From an uncultured Alphaproteobacteria bacterium (lineage in GTDB: Bacteria > Pseudomonadota > Alphaproteobacteria > Methylaequorales > Methylaequoraceae): 64,000 bases of DNA. The first letter of the stretch is position 1; each line of letters begins with the position of its first letter. The stretch lies in the NCBI GenBank assembly GCA_902617375.1, contig CACMWI010000007.1, forward strand, positions 1 through 64,000, given 5' to 3'. The position numbers and the translations under genes were made by a program. The notes under the pieces were generated by a model. That model worked only from the letters and a program-made list of their open reading frames with translations. It made no database searches and had not been told where the DNA came from. Positions 26,198 through 35,848 of this stretch are shown in pieces.

Positions 26198-27066
26198 AAA
26201 ATTTGTACATATTTTTCTTTTTTTTTGTAATGGGTTGTGAAAGTTACTTATATGATGATTATAAAATCATTGATTATAAAAGAAAAAGCAATTACACCCA
26301 CAAGAATAATCAATATAAAGTAAAAAAAGGTGATAACCTTTTTTCAATATCGCGTGGGTTTAATGTCTCAATTCAAGAGCTCATTAAAGTAAATAAAATA
26401 CAAGAACCATATAAAATTTTTCCAAATCAAAGTATTTTCATTCCTAAAAATAAAATGCATGTAGTCGTCAAAGGCGAAACTCTTTATTCTATATCAAGGT
26501 ATTATGAAACTACGGTATTTACTCTCGCGAAATACAATAATATAAAAAATGTTAATAATATAAAAGTTGGAAAAGAATTAATAATTCCTAAAAGAAATGA
26601 AAAAATAAAAAAAATTAAAACCAAAAAATGGGACAGCAACTTTAAAAAAAAAAAAAAAAAAAATAGTAAAATTGTGGTACTTAGTGACAAAAAAACCTCA
26701 AAATTTATCTGGCCAGTAAAAGGTAAGCTTCTTTCAAAATATGGAAAATCAAAAGAGGGATTTTATAATGATGGAATAAACATTGACTCAAAAAAAGGAA
26801 CGAAAGTAATGTCATCACAAGCTGGAAAAGTCATTTACTGCGGAAATGAAATACCAGGTTATGGAAATTTAATTTTGATAAAACATTCAAAAAATTGGAT
26901 CACTGCATATGCACATTTAAATGAAGTTTTTACAGAAAAAGGTAAAAAAGTCAGTAAAGGTGAAATCATCGGTTCAGTTGGCAATACCGGTAACGTAAGG
27001 TCACCACAACTTCATTTTGAAATTCGTAAAGGAAAGGAATCTGTTAATCCGTTAAAATTACTTTAA
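26194..27066 (+). CDS. LysM-LysM-LytM lipoprotein (NlpD-like, degenerate M23 domain)
   Basis: The 290-residue protein has a lipoprotein signal with lipobox VMGC (Cys15). Two LysM peptidoglycan-binding repeats follow (about 41-88 and 89-133), each with a G-D/E-N/T-L-x-SIS core and an F/I-P-K end. A poly-lysine linker separates them from a LytM/M23 domain (about 168-290). In that domain the usual zinc ligands are replaced: the H-x-GID region reads NDGINID and the HLHFE motif reads QLHFEI. It is therefore probably an NlpD/DipM-like amidase activator, not a peptidase. The next gene is convergent, 14 bases away. Confidence 0.85.
   Translation: MKNLYIFFFFFVMGCESYLYDDYKIIDYKRKSNYTHKNNQYKVKKGDNLFSISRGFNVSIQELIKVNKIQEPYKIFPNQSIFIPKNKMHVVVKGETLYSISRYYETTVFTLAKYNNIKNVNNIKVGKELIIPKRNEKIKKIKTKKWDSNFKKKKKKNSKIVVLSDKKTSKFIWPVKGKLLSKYGKSKEGFYNDGINIDSKKGTKVMSSQAGKVIYCGNEIPGYGNLILIKHSKNWITAYAHLNEVFTEKGKKVSKGEIIGSVGNTGNVRSPQLHFEIRKGKESVNPLKLL
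26644..26663 (+). repeat. Homopolymer run of 20 A within the LysM/LytM gene
   Basis: Twenty consecutive A residues encode six lysines plus the first two bases of an asparagine codon in the linker between LysM and LytM domains. Slippage here would shift the reading frame before the LytM domain. The reading frame is intact in this sequence. Confidence 0.95.
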
Positions 27067-27080
27067 TAATGACTAATCTA

Positions 27081-27845
27081 TTATTTAAGATTTTTTACAA
27101 ATTGCTGAGCTGTTCTTCCAGAAAAATTTCCTTTTTCAATTGACCAATTTAAAGCTTTTCTTTCTAAATGCTTTGAAAATTTAATTGTGTTTTTTTTTAA
27201 ATAATATTTTACAATATTAATATATTGCTCTTGATTAGAGTCATAAAAACCGACCCAACACCCGAATCGATCAGATAGGGATATTAGATTTTGAGTATTT
27301 TCTTTATTTTCAATATCATTATTTGAAATATCTGTGCTTTGATGCGATAGATGTCTTAAATTTGATGTTATATAGTAGCGAACATTTTCAACATGACTTA
27401 GAAGACTTCCTTCAATGAGTGTTTTAAATAAATTGAAATTATCATCATTATCTTTAAATGAAACATCATCTATAAAAATAATAAATTTATATTCATATTT
27501 ACTTAGTTGGTACACAATGTCTATTAGATGCTCAATATTGTTGTTTAGTACTTCAAGCATTTTTAAGTCTTCATTAAATTCTTTATTACAATAATCTACA
27601 ACGCACTTTACTAATGTTGATTTACCCATTCCCTTTGCTCCCCAAAGTAAAATATTATTTGAAGATTTATTTTCCAAAAAATGTTTTGTGTTTTTAAGAA
27701 CAACATCTTTTTGGTAACTTATTTCTAAAAGGTCTTCTAGCTTCACATAAAAATTTGTTTTTATAGGTTCTAATTTGTTACTTCTCGGAATAAAAATAAA
27801 AAAATTATTTTCTTTTAGCTGTTTGACATTTTTAAAAACACTCAT
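27081..27845 (-). CDS. DUF815 family P-loop ATPase
   Basis: The 254-residue AAA-like ATPase has Walker A GAKGMGKST and Walker B FIIFIDDVSF, followed by sensor-type YITSNLRHL with an N-R-R/H pattern. The SDRFGCWVGFY segment is typical of DUF815. The C-terminal GRTAQQFV matches the family SGR-x-A-x-QF ending. The biological role is unknown. In Alphaproteobacteria the gene is commonly found next to yajC, as here, divergent across 107 bases. Confidence 0.85.
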   Translation of the reverse strand: MSVFKNVKQLKENNFFIFIPRSNKLEPIKTNFYVKLEDLLEISYQKDVVLKNTKHFLENKSSNNILLWGAKGMGKSTLVKCVVDYCNKEFNEDLKMLEVLNNNIEHLIDIVYQLSKYEYKFIIFIDDVSFKDNDDNFNLFKTLIEGSLLSHVENVRYYITSNLRHLSHQSTDISNNDIENKENTQNLISLSDRFGCWVGFYDSNQEQYINIVKYYLKKNTIKFSKHLERKALNWSIEKGNFSGRTAQQFVKNLK

Positions 27846-27952
27846 AAATTTTTCATATATTAATCAAATTCTTATTTTATACTTGTATTTATAAAGATTT
27901 TCTATATTGATTTCATTGTATTTAAATGTAAACAATTATTTGAAGGAATATC

Positions 27953-28252
27953 ATGATTAATTATGCTCATGCTCAAGCAACTGCTCAACAGCCGTCGATG
28001 CTAGCCTCATTCATTCCATTAATTTTAATTTTCTTAATTTTTTATTTTCTTCTGATTAGACCACAACAAAAAAAACAAAAAGAGCATAAAATTCTCCTAG
28101 ACTCAATTCAAAGAGGGGATGAAATTTTATCAAGTGGAGGAATTTTAGGAAAAGTTTTAAAAGTAGATAATGATAAACTTACAGTTGAAATATCAAAAGG
28201 TGTTCATGTTACTATCATCCGATCAACTGTTGCTGATGTAATTAAAAAATAA
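27953..28252 (+). CDS. yajC: Preprotein translocase subunit YajC
   Basis: The 99-residue single-pass membrane protein has the helix SFIPLILIFLIFYFLLIRPQQKK. The family motif RPQQKKQKEH and the following GDEILSSGGILGKV beta segment are present. It associates with SecDF at the SecYEG translocon. A good Shine-Dalgarno (GAAGGA) precedes the ATG. secD starts 7 bases later. Confidence 0.95.
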   Translation: MINYAHAQATAQQPSMLASFIPLILIFLIFYFLLIRPQQKKQKEHKILLDSIQRGDEILSSGGILGKVLKVDNDKLTVEISKGVHVTIIRSTVADVIKK

Positions 28253-28259
28253 AAATAAA

Positions 28260-29834
28260 ATGCTAAAAATTAATAAATGGAACGTTTTTTTTGTTTTGGC
28301 AGTTTGTGTAACAGCAATATATTACATTATTCCAAATATTTATGGAAAAAGTGAAGTTACTGCACTTCCCAAATTTCTTTCACAGAAGCAAGTTAATTTA
28401 GGACTTGATCTTCAGGGTGGATCACACCTCCTTCTTGAAGTTGACACAAAATCAGTTTTAAAAGAAAAATCTGAAGATTTAGTTGACGATATTAGAAAAT
28501 CTTTGAGGAAATCAAAAATTAAATACTCTAATCTTGGTTCGAAAATAACAGGAGCAGTAGTAACGATTACCGATCCAGAAAAAATAACTACTGCCAAAAA
28601 CAGTATTAAAGAAAATATTGAAAAGGGTATTCAAATTGAAGAATCCAAAAATAAATTAAACTTATTTTTTTCTGATCAATATATCATTGATACTAGAGCT
28701 AATACCGTGGAACAATCTATTGAAGTAGTAAGAAAAAGAGTTGATGAATCCGGAACAAAAGAACCCTCTATTCAAAGACAAGGAGAAGAAAGAATTGTAG
28801 TTCAACTTCCAGGAATTAAAAACCCGGAGAGAGTTAAAGCCTTAATTGGTAGAACTGCAAAACTGAATTTTCATATGCTAGATCCAACCACAGTTGAGCT
28901 TGCTGAACAAAGAGGAAAACTTCCACCTGGTACTTTTAAAGCCTTAAATTCTGACCCAACAGCTTATGAGAAACAGTTTGTTGTTAAAAAAAGAGTACTA
29001 CTCACTGGGGAAAGGCTGAAAAATGCTGCTGCGACTGTTGACGCACAAACTGGAAGATATGTAGTTGCTTTTGAATTTGATAAGAAAGGCGCAAAGAAAT
29101 TTGCCAAAGTTACTACCGATAATACTTATCAAAGATTAGCAATTCTTCTTGATAATAAAGTAATAAGTGCTCCTCAAATAAGAGAACCAATTACTGGAGG
29201 TCAGGGAAACATTAGCGGTAATTTTTCACCTGAAGCTGCCAACGATTTAGCAGTTCTTTTAAGAGCTGGATCTCTTCCAGCTCCTATTAAAGTATTAGAG
29301 GAGAGAACGGTAGGTCCTAGTCTTGGAATTGATTCTATACAAGCAGGAAAAAAAGCATTAGTAATTGGTTTTATTTTAGTAATAGTATTTATGATTATTA
29401 GATATAAAGCATTCGGAATTGTTGCTGATTTTGCCATAATTTTCAACATTATTTTGTTGATTTCGATGTTGAGTGCAATAGAAGCTACCTTAACGATGCC
29501 AGGGATAGCTGGAATAGTTCTAACGGTTGGTATGGCAGTCGACGCAAATGTTTTGGTATTTGAAAGAATAAAAGAGGAAATAAGGTCTGGTAGGTCAATT
29601 TTGAATTCTATTGATCTAGGTTATAAATTTGCAATAAAAACAATTTTAGATGCAAATTTTACAACTCTCATCGCAGCACTTTTATTGTATAATTACGGAT
29701 CAGGACCTATAAAAGGTTTCGCAGTAACGTTGAGTATCGGTATCTTAACATCAATGTTCACAGCTTTAATTTTAACTAAACTAATAGTAACTTTTTGGGT
29801 CCTCAAGCTAAAACCGAAAAGGTTGTACATTTAA
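28260..29834 (+). CDS. secD: Protein translocase subunit SecD
   Basis: The 524-residue RND-superfamily protein has an N-terminal membrane helix and the large periplasmic P1 domain beginning with LGLDLQGGSHLLLEV (about 48). The C-terminal six-helix region includes PGIAGIVLTVGMAVDANVLVFERIKEE, the conserved proton-path motif. With SecF it uses proton-motive force to complete Sec-dependent translocation. It is slightly shorter than E. coli SecD. secF follows 5 bases downstream. Confidence 0.96.
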   Translation: MLKINKWNVFFVLAVCVTAIYYIIPNIYGKSEVTALPKFLSQKQVNLGLDLQGGSHLLLEVDTKSVLKEKSEDLVDDIRKSLRKSKIKYSNLGSKITGAVVTITDPEKITTAKNSIKENIEKGIQIEESKNKLNLFFSDQYIIDTRANTVEQSIEVVRKRVDESGTKEPSIQRQGEERIVVQLPGIKNPERVKALIGRTAKLNFHMLDPTTVELAEQRGKLPPGTFKALNSDPTAYEKQFVVKKRVLLTGERLKNAAATVDAQTGRYVVAFEFDKKGAKKFAKVTTDNTYQRLAILLDNKVISAPQIREPITGGQGNISGNFSPEAANDLAVLLRAGSLPAPIKVLEERTVGPSLGIDSIQAGKKALVIGFILVIVFMIIRYKAFGIVADFAIIFNIILLISMLSAIEATLTMPGIAGIVLTVGMAVDANVLVFERIKEEIRSGRSILNSIDLGYKFAIKTILDANFTTLIAALLLYNYGSGPIKGFAVTLSIGILTSMFTALILTKLIVTFWVLKLKPKRLYI

Positions 29835-29839
29835 ATACC

Positions 29840-30721
29840 ATGAAATTTAACATTAATTTTTTCAAATACAGATTTGTTGCTTTTTTATTTTCCATATCAT
29901 TGATGGGACTGTCAGCCTTCCTATTTCTAACCAAAAACTTGAATCTTGGTATTGATTTTAAAGGTGGAATCATGGTTGAAGCTAAATTTTCTGAAGCCCC
30001 TAACCTTGCTGTATTAAGAGACAAAATAGATAAATTACAAATTGGAAACTCTGAAATACAGGAATTTGGTGATTCTAACACAATTTTATTCAGACTAGAA
30101 AAAATTGATGATAGTAACATGACTCAAGAGCAAATTATTCAAAAATTAAAAAATGAATTAGATGATGATACTGATTACAGAAGGGTTGAATTCGTTGGAC
30201 CAAAAGTTGGTAAAGAGCTTAAATCAATTGCAATAAAAGCGGTATTTTTCTCTTTAATCGCGATGTTCATTTATATTTGGTTTAGATTTTCTGGATGGCA
30301 ATTCGGTCTTGGTGCTTTAGTAGCTCTGTTTCATGATGTTCTTTCAACTATGGGTTTTTTTTCTTTAACACAAATAGAGTTCAATTTGGCTTCGATTGCT
30401 GCTATCTTAACTATTGCAGGTTATTCAATTAACGATACAGTCGTTGTATTTGACAGAATAAGGGAAAATTTAGTAAAAACTGACAGAGCGTTAGAGGAAT
30501 TGCTAAATCAATCTATTAATCAGACTTTGTCGAGAACGTTAATGACCTCAATTACTACACTTCTTGCTTTATTGGCATTATTCGTTTTTGGAGGAGAAGT
30601 AGTAAAAGGTTTTGTTTCTGCAATGATGTGGGGAGTTTTGATTGGCACATACTCGTCTATATTTATTGCCTCTCCATTAATATTATTTTTTGGGTTTAAA
30701 AAAATTGAAGAAAAATCATAA
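29840..30721 (+). CDS. secF: Protein translocase subunit SecF
   Basis: The 293-residue protein has the SecF N-terminal F-LGIDFKGGIMVEA motif and a six-helix membrane domain. The domain carries the conserved TIAGYSINDTVVVFDRIREN and LSRTLMTSITTL segments. The ATG at 29840 is chosen since it follows the secD stop and begins the typical hydrophilic-then-helix N-terminus; an in-frame TTG at 29795 lies inside secD. The 3' end overlaps the convergent sodX gene by six bases. Confidence 0.95.
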   Translation: MKFNINFFKYRFVAFLFSISLMGLSAFLFLTKNLNLGIDFKGGIMVEAKFSEAPNLAVLRDKIDKLQIGNSEIQEFGDSNTILFRLEKIDDSNMTQEQIIQKLKNELDDDTDYRRVEFVGPKVGKELKSIAIKAVFFSLIAMFIYIWFRFSGWQFGLGALVALFHDVLSTMGFFSLTQIEFNLASIAAILTIAGYSINDTVVVFDRIRENLVKTDRALEELLNQSINQTLSRTLMTSITTLLALLALFVFGGEVVKGFVSAMMWGVLIGTYSSIFIASPLILFFGFKKIEEKS

Positions 30722-31024
30722 ATGAAATTTTATTGATGATTTAGAAATAGAAAAAACTATTTGACCTAGTATATTGCATTCTTTTATAGGTCCAACTTGT
30801 GTTTTTGAAATACTAGATTGATGCTCCCCTTCAAACCAAAAATTATTCGAAGAATCTATTTTAACCAGTTTTTTTACCAATTTGCCGTAAGTCTCATGTT
30901 TAAATATGAAAAATTTATTAATTTCTTTTTTTTTAAAAGGTTTCATTAATACAAACGTATTTTTATTTAAAGAAGGAGACATGCTGTCTCCTTCTATTTT
31001 ATAGATAGAGAATTTTAAAAACAT
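30716..31024 (-). CDS. sodX: Nickel-type superoxide dismutase maturation protease
   Basis: The 102-residue S24/S26-like serine protease has the nucleophile region GDSMSPSL (Ser14) and a candidate general-base lysine in GKLVKKLVKID. Weak membrane character suggests a soluble protease, unlike LepB. The gene starts one base within sodN's stop. In NiSOD operons this protease removes the propeptide to expose the nickel-binding histidine. The assignment rests on size, motif and adjacency to sodN. Confidence 0.88.
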   Translation of the reverse strand: MFLKFSIYKIEGDSMSPSLNKNTFVLMKPFKKKEINKFFIFKHETYGKLVKKLVKIDSSNNFWFEGEHQSSISKTQVGPIKECNILGQIVFSISKSSIKFHL

Positions 31025-31527
31025 TAATTTTTTAAATCAGGATAAACCAATTCTTGTTCAGGTGGATAAGGACTAACAGCTTTAAATGTTTTGATGTTTT
31101 TAGAATCCCAAAAGATTTCAGAAAATCTATTCACCTTCTCCAGTAGGTCAAGCGTTGCTAATTTATCAACGTTTTGTTTAGCTTTTGATGCTGCTAACAT
31201 AATTGAGTGAGACAAAGTATGGAGTTCAGGATATTTTCCAAGCTGGGGTTCTTTAATATAATCACCCCATATAACTCTTATTTCATCTTTGACTTTATGA
31301 CCATGTTCCTCTTTTTGAGCTATTAGTCGAGAAATTTGAGCATGATCTTTGGAAGTTAAAGCATCTTTTTTTTCTATTTCTTCGATCAAATCAACAAGTC
31401 GTATCATTGTTAAAACTGCAATCTGAGACGTTATTGGGTCATAAATCTTGCAAGGAATATCGCAATGTGCTGAAACTTTTTTAAAAGGTCTAATTTTGTC
31501 TATAACATTAATTATTTTATATATCAT
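31024..31527 (-). CDS. sodN: Nickel superoxide dismutase precursor
   Basis: The 167-residue protein contains the nickel-hook motif HCDIPCKIYDP at residues 21-31, after a 20-residue propeptide. Maturation should expose His21, with Cys22 and Cys26 as nickel ligands. The rest is a four-helix bundle with the conserved R-L-IAQKEEHGHKVKDEIRVIWGDY region. It dismutates superoxide without iron or manganese, consistent with life in iron-poor water. It is cotranscribed with sodX. A Shine-Dalgarno-like AGGGG lies upstream. Confidence 0.95.
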   Translation of the reverse strand: MIYKIINVIDKIRPFKKVSAHCDIPCKIYDPITSQIAVLTMIRLVDLIEEIEKKDALTSKDHAQISRLIAQKEEHGHKVKDEIRVIWGDYIKEPQLGKYPELHTLSHSIMLAASKAKQNVDKLATLDLLEKVNRFSEIFWDSKNIKTFKAVSPYPPEQELVYPDLKN

Positions 31528-31589
31528 TTTTTGGCCCCTAATTTGTTGTGTTTATTCAAGTTGTTATTATTTAAGTTATATGTGTATAT

Positions 31590-31619
31590 AATATATTATT
31601 TTTTTTTAAAAAAGTGCAA
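31590..31619 (-). promoter_or_regulatory. Candidate sodN promoter
   Basis: Reading the minus strand upstream of sodN gives TTGCAC, an 18-base A/T-tract spacer and TATATT. This resembles a sigma70 promoter about 65-90 bases before the start codon. In such AT-rich DNA chance matches are frequent, so this is tentative. No inverted repeat typical of a nickel-responsive operator was evident. Confidence 0.3.
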
Positions 31620-31641
31620 TCTCAAATGAACAAAAAGAAAA

Positions 31642-32220
31642 ATGGATCTATTCTATACTAGATACCTTCAAAAACAGATGTATTTTAGAAAAAATGATGT
31701 AGTAAATGCACTATTTAATTTAGAAAAATATCTTTTTGAAAACTTTGAATTCAATCAAGATATACCAATATCTCATATCAAACAAAAATGGATTTATGAT
31801 TGTATTTGTAAAGATGATTATTCGAATGCAATATCAAGCCAATTTAAAGTTTTTTCTGAAGCAGGGATTAAGAAAAGAGTTCTTTCTTTAATTAACACAT
31901 TTAGTCAAATCCCTAACTTATCTGAAACAAAAAAATTCTTAAATGCATTTAAAAAGTTCAACCAAGAATTCAATAAATTACTTACTTTAGAAAGTAGTAA
32001 AAATTTTAAAACAGATATTTATTTTCAAATTTTTTTTTTATTTTATTCAAAGAAATTAAAAATAGAAGAAAATTTTTTAAATAAAGTTGTGTTGGATGAT
32101 AAGTTAGTAGATATTTTTGAAACAATTTTTTTAGAAATTTTTCTTAAAAAAAAAAATTACAAAATTTCTAAAGTTTTTTATTTATCTAAACTTTTAATTA
32201 GATTAATAATAAAAAAATGA
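31642..32220 (+). CDS. Hypothetical protein
   Basis: The 192-residue protein has no recognisable domain. It is rich in F, K, L and N and predicted mostly helical, with cysteines only near residues 53-55 (YDCICKDD). There is no signal peptide. It is divergent from sodN and overlaps the next small membrane protein by four bases (ATGA), which supports it being translated. Confidence 0.65.
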   Translation: MDLFYTRYLQKQMYFRKNDVVNALFNLEKYLFENFEFNQDIPISHIKQKWIYDCICKDDYSNAISSQFKVFSEAGIKKRVLSLINTFSQIPNLSETKKFLNAFKKFNQEFNKLLTLESSKNFKTDIYFQIFFLFYSKKLKIEENFLNKVVLDDKLVDIFETIFLEIFLKKKNYKISKVFYLSKLLIRLIIKK

Positions 32221-32474
32221 CATATAACATATTTAACGCAATTTGTATTATATTGATAAATGTTCTTTTGTTTTTAGCAATTAACACTCATCAATTATTT
32301 GCATATGTTCTTATAAGTTTTCTATTTCTTTTGTTGAGTTCTGCGTTTAAAAAAATTCTTAATTCCCAAAATTCAAATAAAGCAAATAAGGATTTCTCCA
32401 AATTTAAGGATACACAAGAAACTGCAGAAGATCACCCTATAATAAGATCAGCTAGGAAAAGGTTAGGAAAGTAA
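32217..32474 (+). CDS. Small two-helix membrane protein
   Basis: The 85-residue protein has two predicted membrane helices (about 4-24 and 28-46) and a hydrophilic C-terminal tail ending HPIIRSARKRLGK. No family is recognised. It overlaps the preceding hypothetical by four bases and abuts the 3' end of the convergent uvrA gene with no gap. Confidence 0.65.
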   Translation: MTYNIFNAICIILINVLLFLAINTHQLFAYVLISFLFLLLSSAFKKILNSQNSNKANKDFSKFKDTQETAEDHPIIRSARKRLGK

Positions 32475-35300
32475 TTATTTTTTTAAGAATTCATTAAGGC
32501 ATTTGCCTGTATCGTTATTATTTTTTGATAACAAATTTTCAACTGTTCCTTCAAATAAGATCTGGCCTCCTTTATCCCCACCTTCAGGACCAAGGTCTAT
32601 TATCCAATCTGATGTTTTAATCACGTCTAAATTATGTTCAATAACAAGTACGGTATTTCCTTCATCAACAAATTTATGAAGAATTTCTAAAAGTTTTCGT
32701 ACATCGTGCGTATGCAAACCAGTTGTGGGTTCATCAAGGATATACATAGTTCTGCCAGTTGATCTTTTCGAAAGTTCTTTTGCTAATTTAATTCTTTGGG
32801 CTTCCCCTCCAGATAAAGTTGTAGCTGACTGTCCTATTTTAATATATTCTAGACCGACTTTTTTTAGTGTTTCGAGTTTTTTAGAAATTGAGGGAATGGC
32901 TTTGAAAAACTCTAAGCCTTCTTCTACTGTCATATTTAATACATCAGAGATATTTTTATTTTTAAATTTTACTTCCAGTGTTTCTCTGTTAAATCTTCTC
33001 CCTTTACATAAGTCACAAGTAACAAATACGTCTGCGAGGAAATGCATTTCTATCCTCAATTGTCCGTCACCCTGACAATTTTCACATCTACCTCCTTTAA
33101 CATTAAAAGAAAATCGACCTGGTTTATATCCTCTGGCTCTTGACTCGGGAAGATGTGAGTACCATTCTCTTATGAAGTTAAAACATCCTGTATATGTTGC
33201 AGGATTGGATCTTGGAGTTCTACCGATTGGTGTTTGATCTATTTGAATTATTTTATCAAGATTTTCATGTCCTTTAATTTCTTCATGAGAAAGAGGTTGT
33301 TCACTGGAGTTATAGATTTTTTTTGATAAAGATTTGAAAAGGGTTTCTATTACTAAAGTTGATTTTCCACCACCCGATACCCCAGTAATGCTAATGAACT
33401 TTTTGAGTGGAAACTTTACGTTTAGGTTTTTTAGGTTATTTCCATTTGCACCTTTTATTTCGATATGTTTATCATCCATTGATGTATTATTCTTATTTAT
33501 TGGAATCATAAATTTTTTCGATAAATATGCTCCTGTTAAACTTTTACTATTTTTAATTATTTCGCTAGGTTTGCCTTCAGCAATTATGTTACCACCGTTT
33601 ATTCCAGCTCCAATTCCTACATCAATTACATAATCACTCTCTAGAATTGTCTCTTCATCGTGTTCAACAACAATTAATGAATTTCCAAGATCTCTGAGCC
33701 TTTTTAATGTGCTAATTAGTTTTTTGTTGTCTCTTTGATGAAGCCCAATTGATGGTTCATCTAGCACATACAATACACCAGTTAAGCCTGACCCTATTTG
33801 TGAAGCTAATCTTATCCTTTGACTTTCACCCCCTGATAATGTGTTAGAACTTCTAGATAACTGAAGATAGCCTAAACCAACGTTGTTAAGAAAAGATAAT
33901 CTATCAATTATTTCCTTTATAATTTTATCTGAAATTTTTTTTTTATAATCAGATAAAGATTTTTCTAAATTCATGAACCATTGTAAAATTTTTTCAATTG
34001 ATAGATTTGTGATCTCACTGATATTTTTATCATTTATTTTTACTGCTAATGCCTCTTTTTTTAACCTCGCTCCACCGCATGTTTCACAATGGAATTTGCT
34101 TAAATATTTATTTAGTTCCTCTCTTTGCCACATATCTGATCTTTTTAACTTATTTTCTAAAAATCCCACTACTCCATCAAATTCTTTGCTGTAATTCCAA
34201 CCTGTGTAATTATTAAAAATATTAATCATTTTATTGTCACCAAAAATTACTTTTGTTTTCTTCTCTTCAGTTAGTTCTTCCCATTTTTGATTTGGATTAA
34301 TAGAACAATGCCTTGCTACCTCTTTTGTTAATTCTTGATAAAATTGGTTATTTTTGTTCCATGGAAGAATAACACCTTCGTTTAGAGATAATGAGGGATT
34401 GCCAATAATAAGCTCTGGATCAAATTTTTCTTTGTAGCCAAGACCATCACAAGACTTACAAGCTCCATTAGGACTATTAAAAGAAAATAGTCTTGGCTCT
34501 ATTTCTTCAATAGTGAAACCTGAAATTGGACATGCAAATTTTGATGAAAAAATAAAATTTTTTTTTTCAACTACATCATAAAAATAAATGACTCCATCAG
34601 ATAAACTTATCGCAGCTTCGATTGATTGTGCTATTCTACTTTCGTATTTTTTATCAACCTCTATTCTATCAACTATAACATCAATTGAATGATTTTTCTT
34701 CTTATCAAGTTGAGGGATATTTGAAGAGTCACAAACTTTCCCATCAATCCTAAATCTCATAAATCCTTTTTTAATAAAATCGGCAATCTCTTTTTTAAAC
34801 TCACCCTTTCTGTTATTCACCACAGGAGAAATTAAATAAAATTTTTGTTTTTTTTTGAATTTATAAAATTCATCAACAATTTCTTGAACACTCATTGATT
34901 TAATTTCTTTTCCAGTTTCTGGAGAGTATGGCGTTCCAATTCTTGCAAATAAAACTCTAAAGTAATCATATATTTCTGTAACTGTACCGACGGTTGATCT
35001 TGGATTTCTAGATGTTGTTTTCTGATCAATTGATATAGACGGCGATAACCCTTCTATGGAATCAACATCAGGCTTCTCCATCATATTTAAAAATTGTCTA
35101 GCATAAGAGGATAAACTCTCCACGTATCGTCTCTGACCTTCTGCATAGATAGTATCAAAAGCTAGTGATGATTTGCCTGATCCTGATAAACCACTAATAA
35201 CAACAAACTTATTTTTAGGAATATTTACATTAATGTTTTTAAGATTGTGTTGTCTTGCTCCAACTATTTTTATAAAATTTTGATTGTGCTTTGATTTCAT
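32475..35300 (-). CDS. uvrA: Excinuclease ABC subunit A
   Basis: The 941-residue DNA-damage sensor has two ABC ATPase modules. The first Walker A is [20 protein letters not shown] and the second [10 protein letters not shown]. Signature motifs are [11 protein letters not shown] and [11 protein letters not shown]. Zinc-binding cysteines occur in [18 protein letters not shown], and CENCQGDGQ with CDLCKGRRF. The length is typical. It is divergent from ssb, as in many bacteria. I found no convincing LexA operator (GTTC/GAAC repeats) in the 74-base gap. Confidence 0.97.
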   Translation of the reverse strand: MKSKHNQNFIKIVGARQHNLKNINVNIPKNKFVVISGLSGSGKSSLAFDTIYAEGQRRYVESLSSYARQFLNMMEKPDVDSIEGLSPSISIDQKTTSRNPRSTVGTVTEIYDYFRVLFARIGTPYSPETGKEIKSMSVQEIVDEFYKFKKKQKFYLISPVVNNRKGEFKKEIADFIKKGFMRFRIDGKVCDSSNIPQLDKKKNHSIDVIVDRIEVDKKYESRIAQSIEAAISLSDGVIYFYDVVEKKNFIFSSKFACPISGFTIEEIEPRLFSFNSPNGACKSCDGLGYKEKFDPELIIGNPSLSLNEGVILPWNKNNQFYQELTKEVARHCSINPNQKWEELTEEKKTKVIFGDNKMINIFNNYTGWNYSKEFDGVVGFLENKLKRSDMWQREELNKYLSKFHCETCGGARLKKEALAVKINDKNISEITNLSIEKILQWFMNLEKSLSDYKKKISDKIIKEIIDRLSFLNNVGLGYLQLSRSSNTLSGGESQRIRLASQIGSGLTGVLYVLDEPSIGLHQRDNKKLISTLKRLRDLGNSLIVVEHDEETILESDYVIDVGIGAGINGGNIIAEGKPSEIIKNSKSLTGAYLSKKFMIPINKNNTSMDDKHIEIKGANGNNLKNLNVKFPLKKFISITGVSGGGKSTLVIETLFKSLSKKIYNSSEQPLSHEEIKGHENLDKIIQIDQTPIGRTPRSNPATYTGCFNFIREWYSHLPESRARGYKPGRFSFNVKGGRCENCQGDGQLRIEMHFLADVFVTCDLCKGRRFNRETLEVKFKNKNISDVLNMTVEEGLEFFKAIPSISKKLETLKKVGLEYIKIGQSATTLSGGEAQRIKLAKELSKRSTGRTMYILDEPTTGLHTHDVRKLLEILHKFVDEGNTVLVIEHNLDVIKTSDWIIDLGPEGGDKGGQILFEGTVENLLSKNNNDTGKCLNEFLKK

Positions 35301-35374
35301 TTTCTTAAAAACTTTTTAAAGATTTATATTTTATTTAGAGTAATTATGATATTATAATTTTTTTTATTATAACA

Positions 35375-35836
35375 ATGGCCGGATCAGTTAATAAAGTCAT
35401 ATTACTCGGAAGATTAGGTGGAGACCCAGAAATCAGAGTTTCTCAAGAAGGAACAAAAATAGCTAGGTTTTCAATTGCTACAAGCGAATCTTGGAAAGAC
35501 AAGACAACAAACGAGAAAAAGGAAAAAACGGATTGGCATAAGATTGTAATTTTCTCAGCTGGGCTATCTGAAATAGTCGAAAAATTTCTTAAAAAAGGTT
35601 CTTTAGTATATTTAGAAGGTCAAATTAGATCCAGAAAATTCAATGACCAAGCCGGCGTTGAGAAAACAACAACTGAAATAATACTTCAAGGTTATAATTG
35701 TCAGTTGACAATGTTAGACAACAAATCCGATGATTTTCAAAAATTAAATTCCCCTAACATTGAAAACTCTTCGGTTGAAAAAAAAATTGATGAATCTCCG
35801 CAAGATTTTGATATTGAGGATGAAGTGCCTTTTTAA
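35375..35836 (+). CDS. ssb: Single-stranded DNA-binding protein
   Basis: The 153-residue protein has an N-terminal OB fold: SVNKVILLGRLGGDPEIR, then RFSIATSESWKDK, the WHKIVIF strand and YLEGQIRSRK. A disordered linker leads to the acidic tip DIEDEVPF, which recruits replication and repair partners. It is followed 12 bases later by gyrA. Confidence 0.96.
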   Translation: MAGSVNKVILLGRLGGDPEIRVSQEGTKIARFSIATSESWKDKTTNEKKEKTDWHKIVIFSAGLSEIVEKFLKKGSLVYLEGQIRSRKFNDQAGVEKTTTEIILQGYNCQLTMLDNKSDDFQKLNSPNIENSSVEKKIDESPQDFDIEDEVPF

Positions 35837-35848
35837 TACAAAAAATTT

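Noticed and set aside
35301-35374. LexA operator between uvrA and ssb
   Set aside because: No GTTC-N7-GTTC, GAAC-N7-GAAC or CTG-N10-CAG motif was found in the gap.
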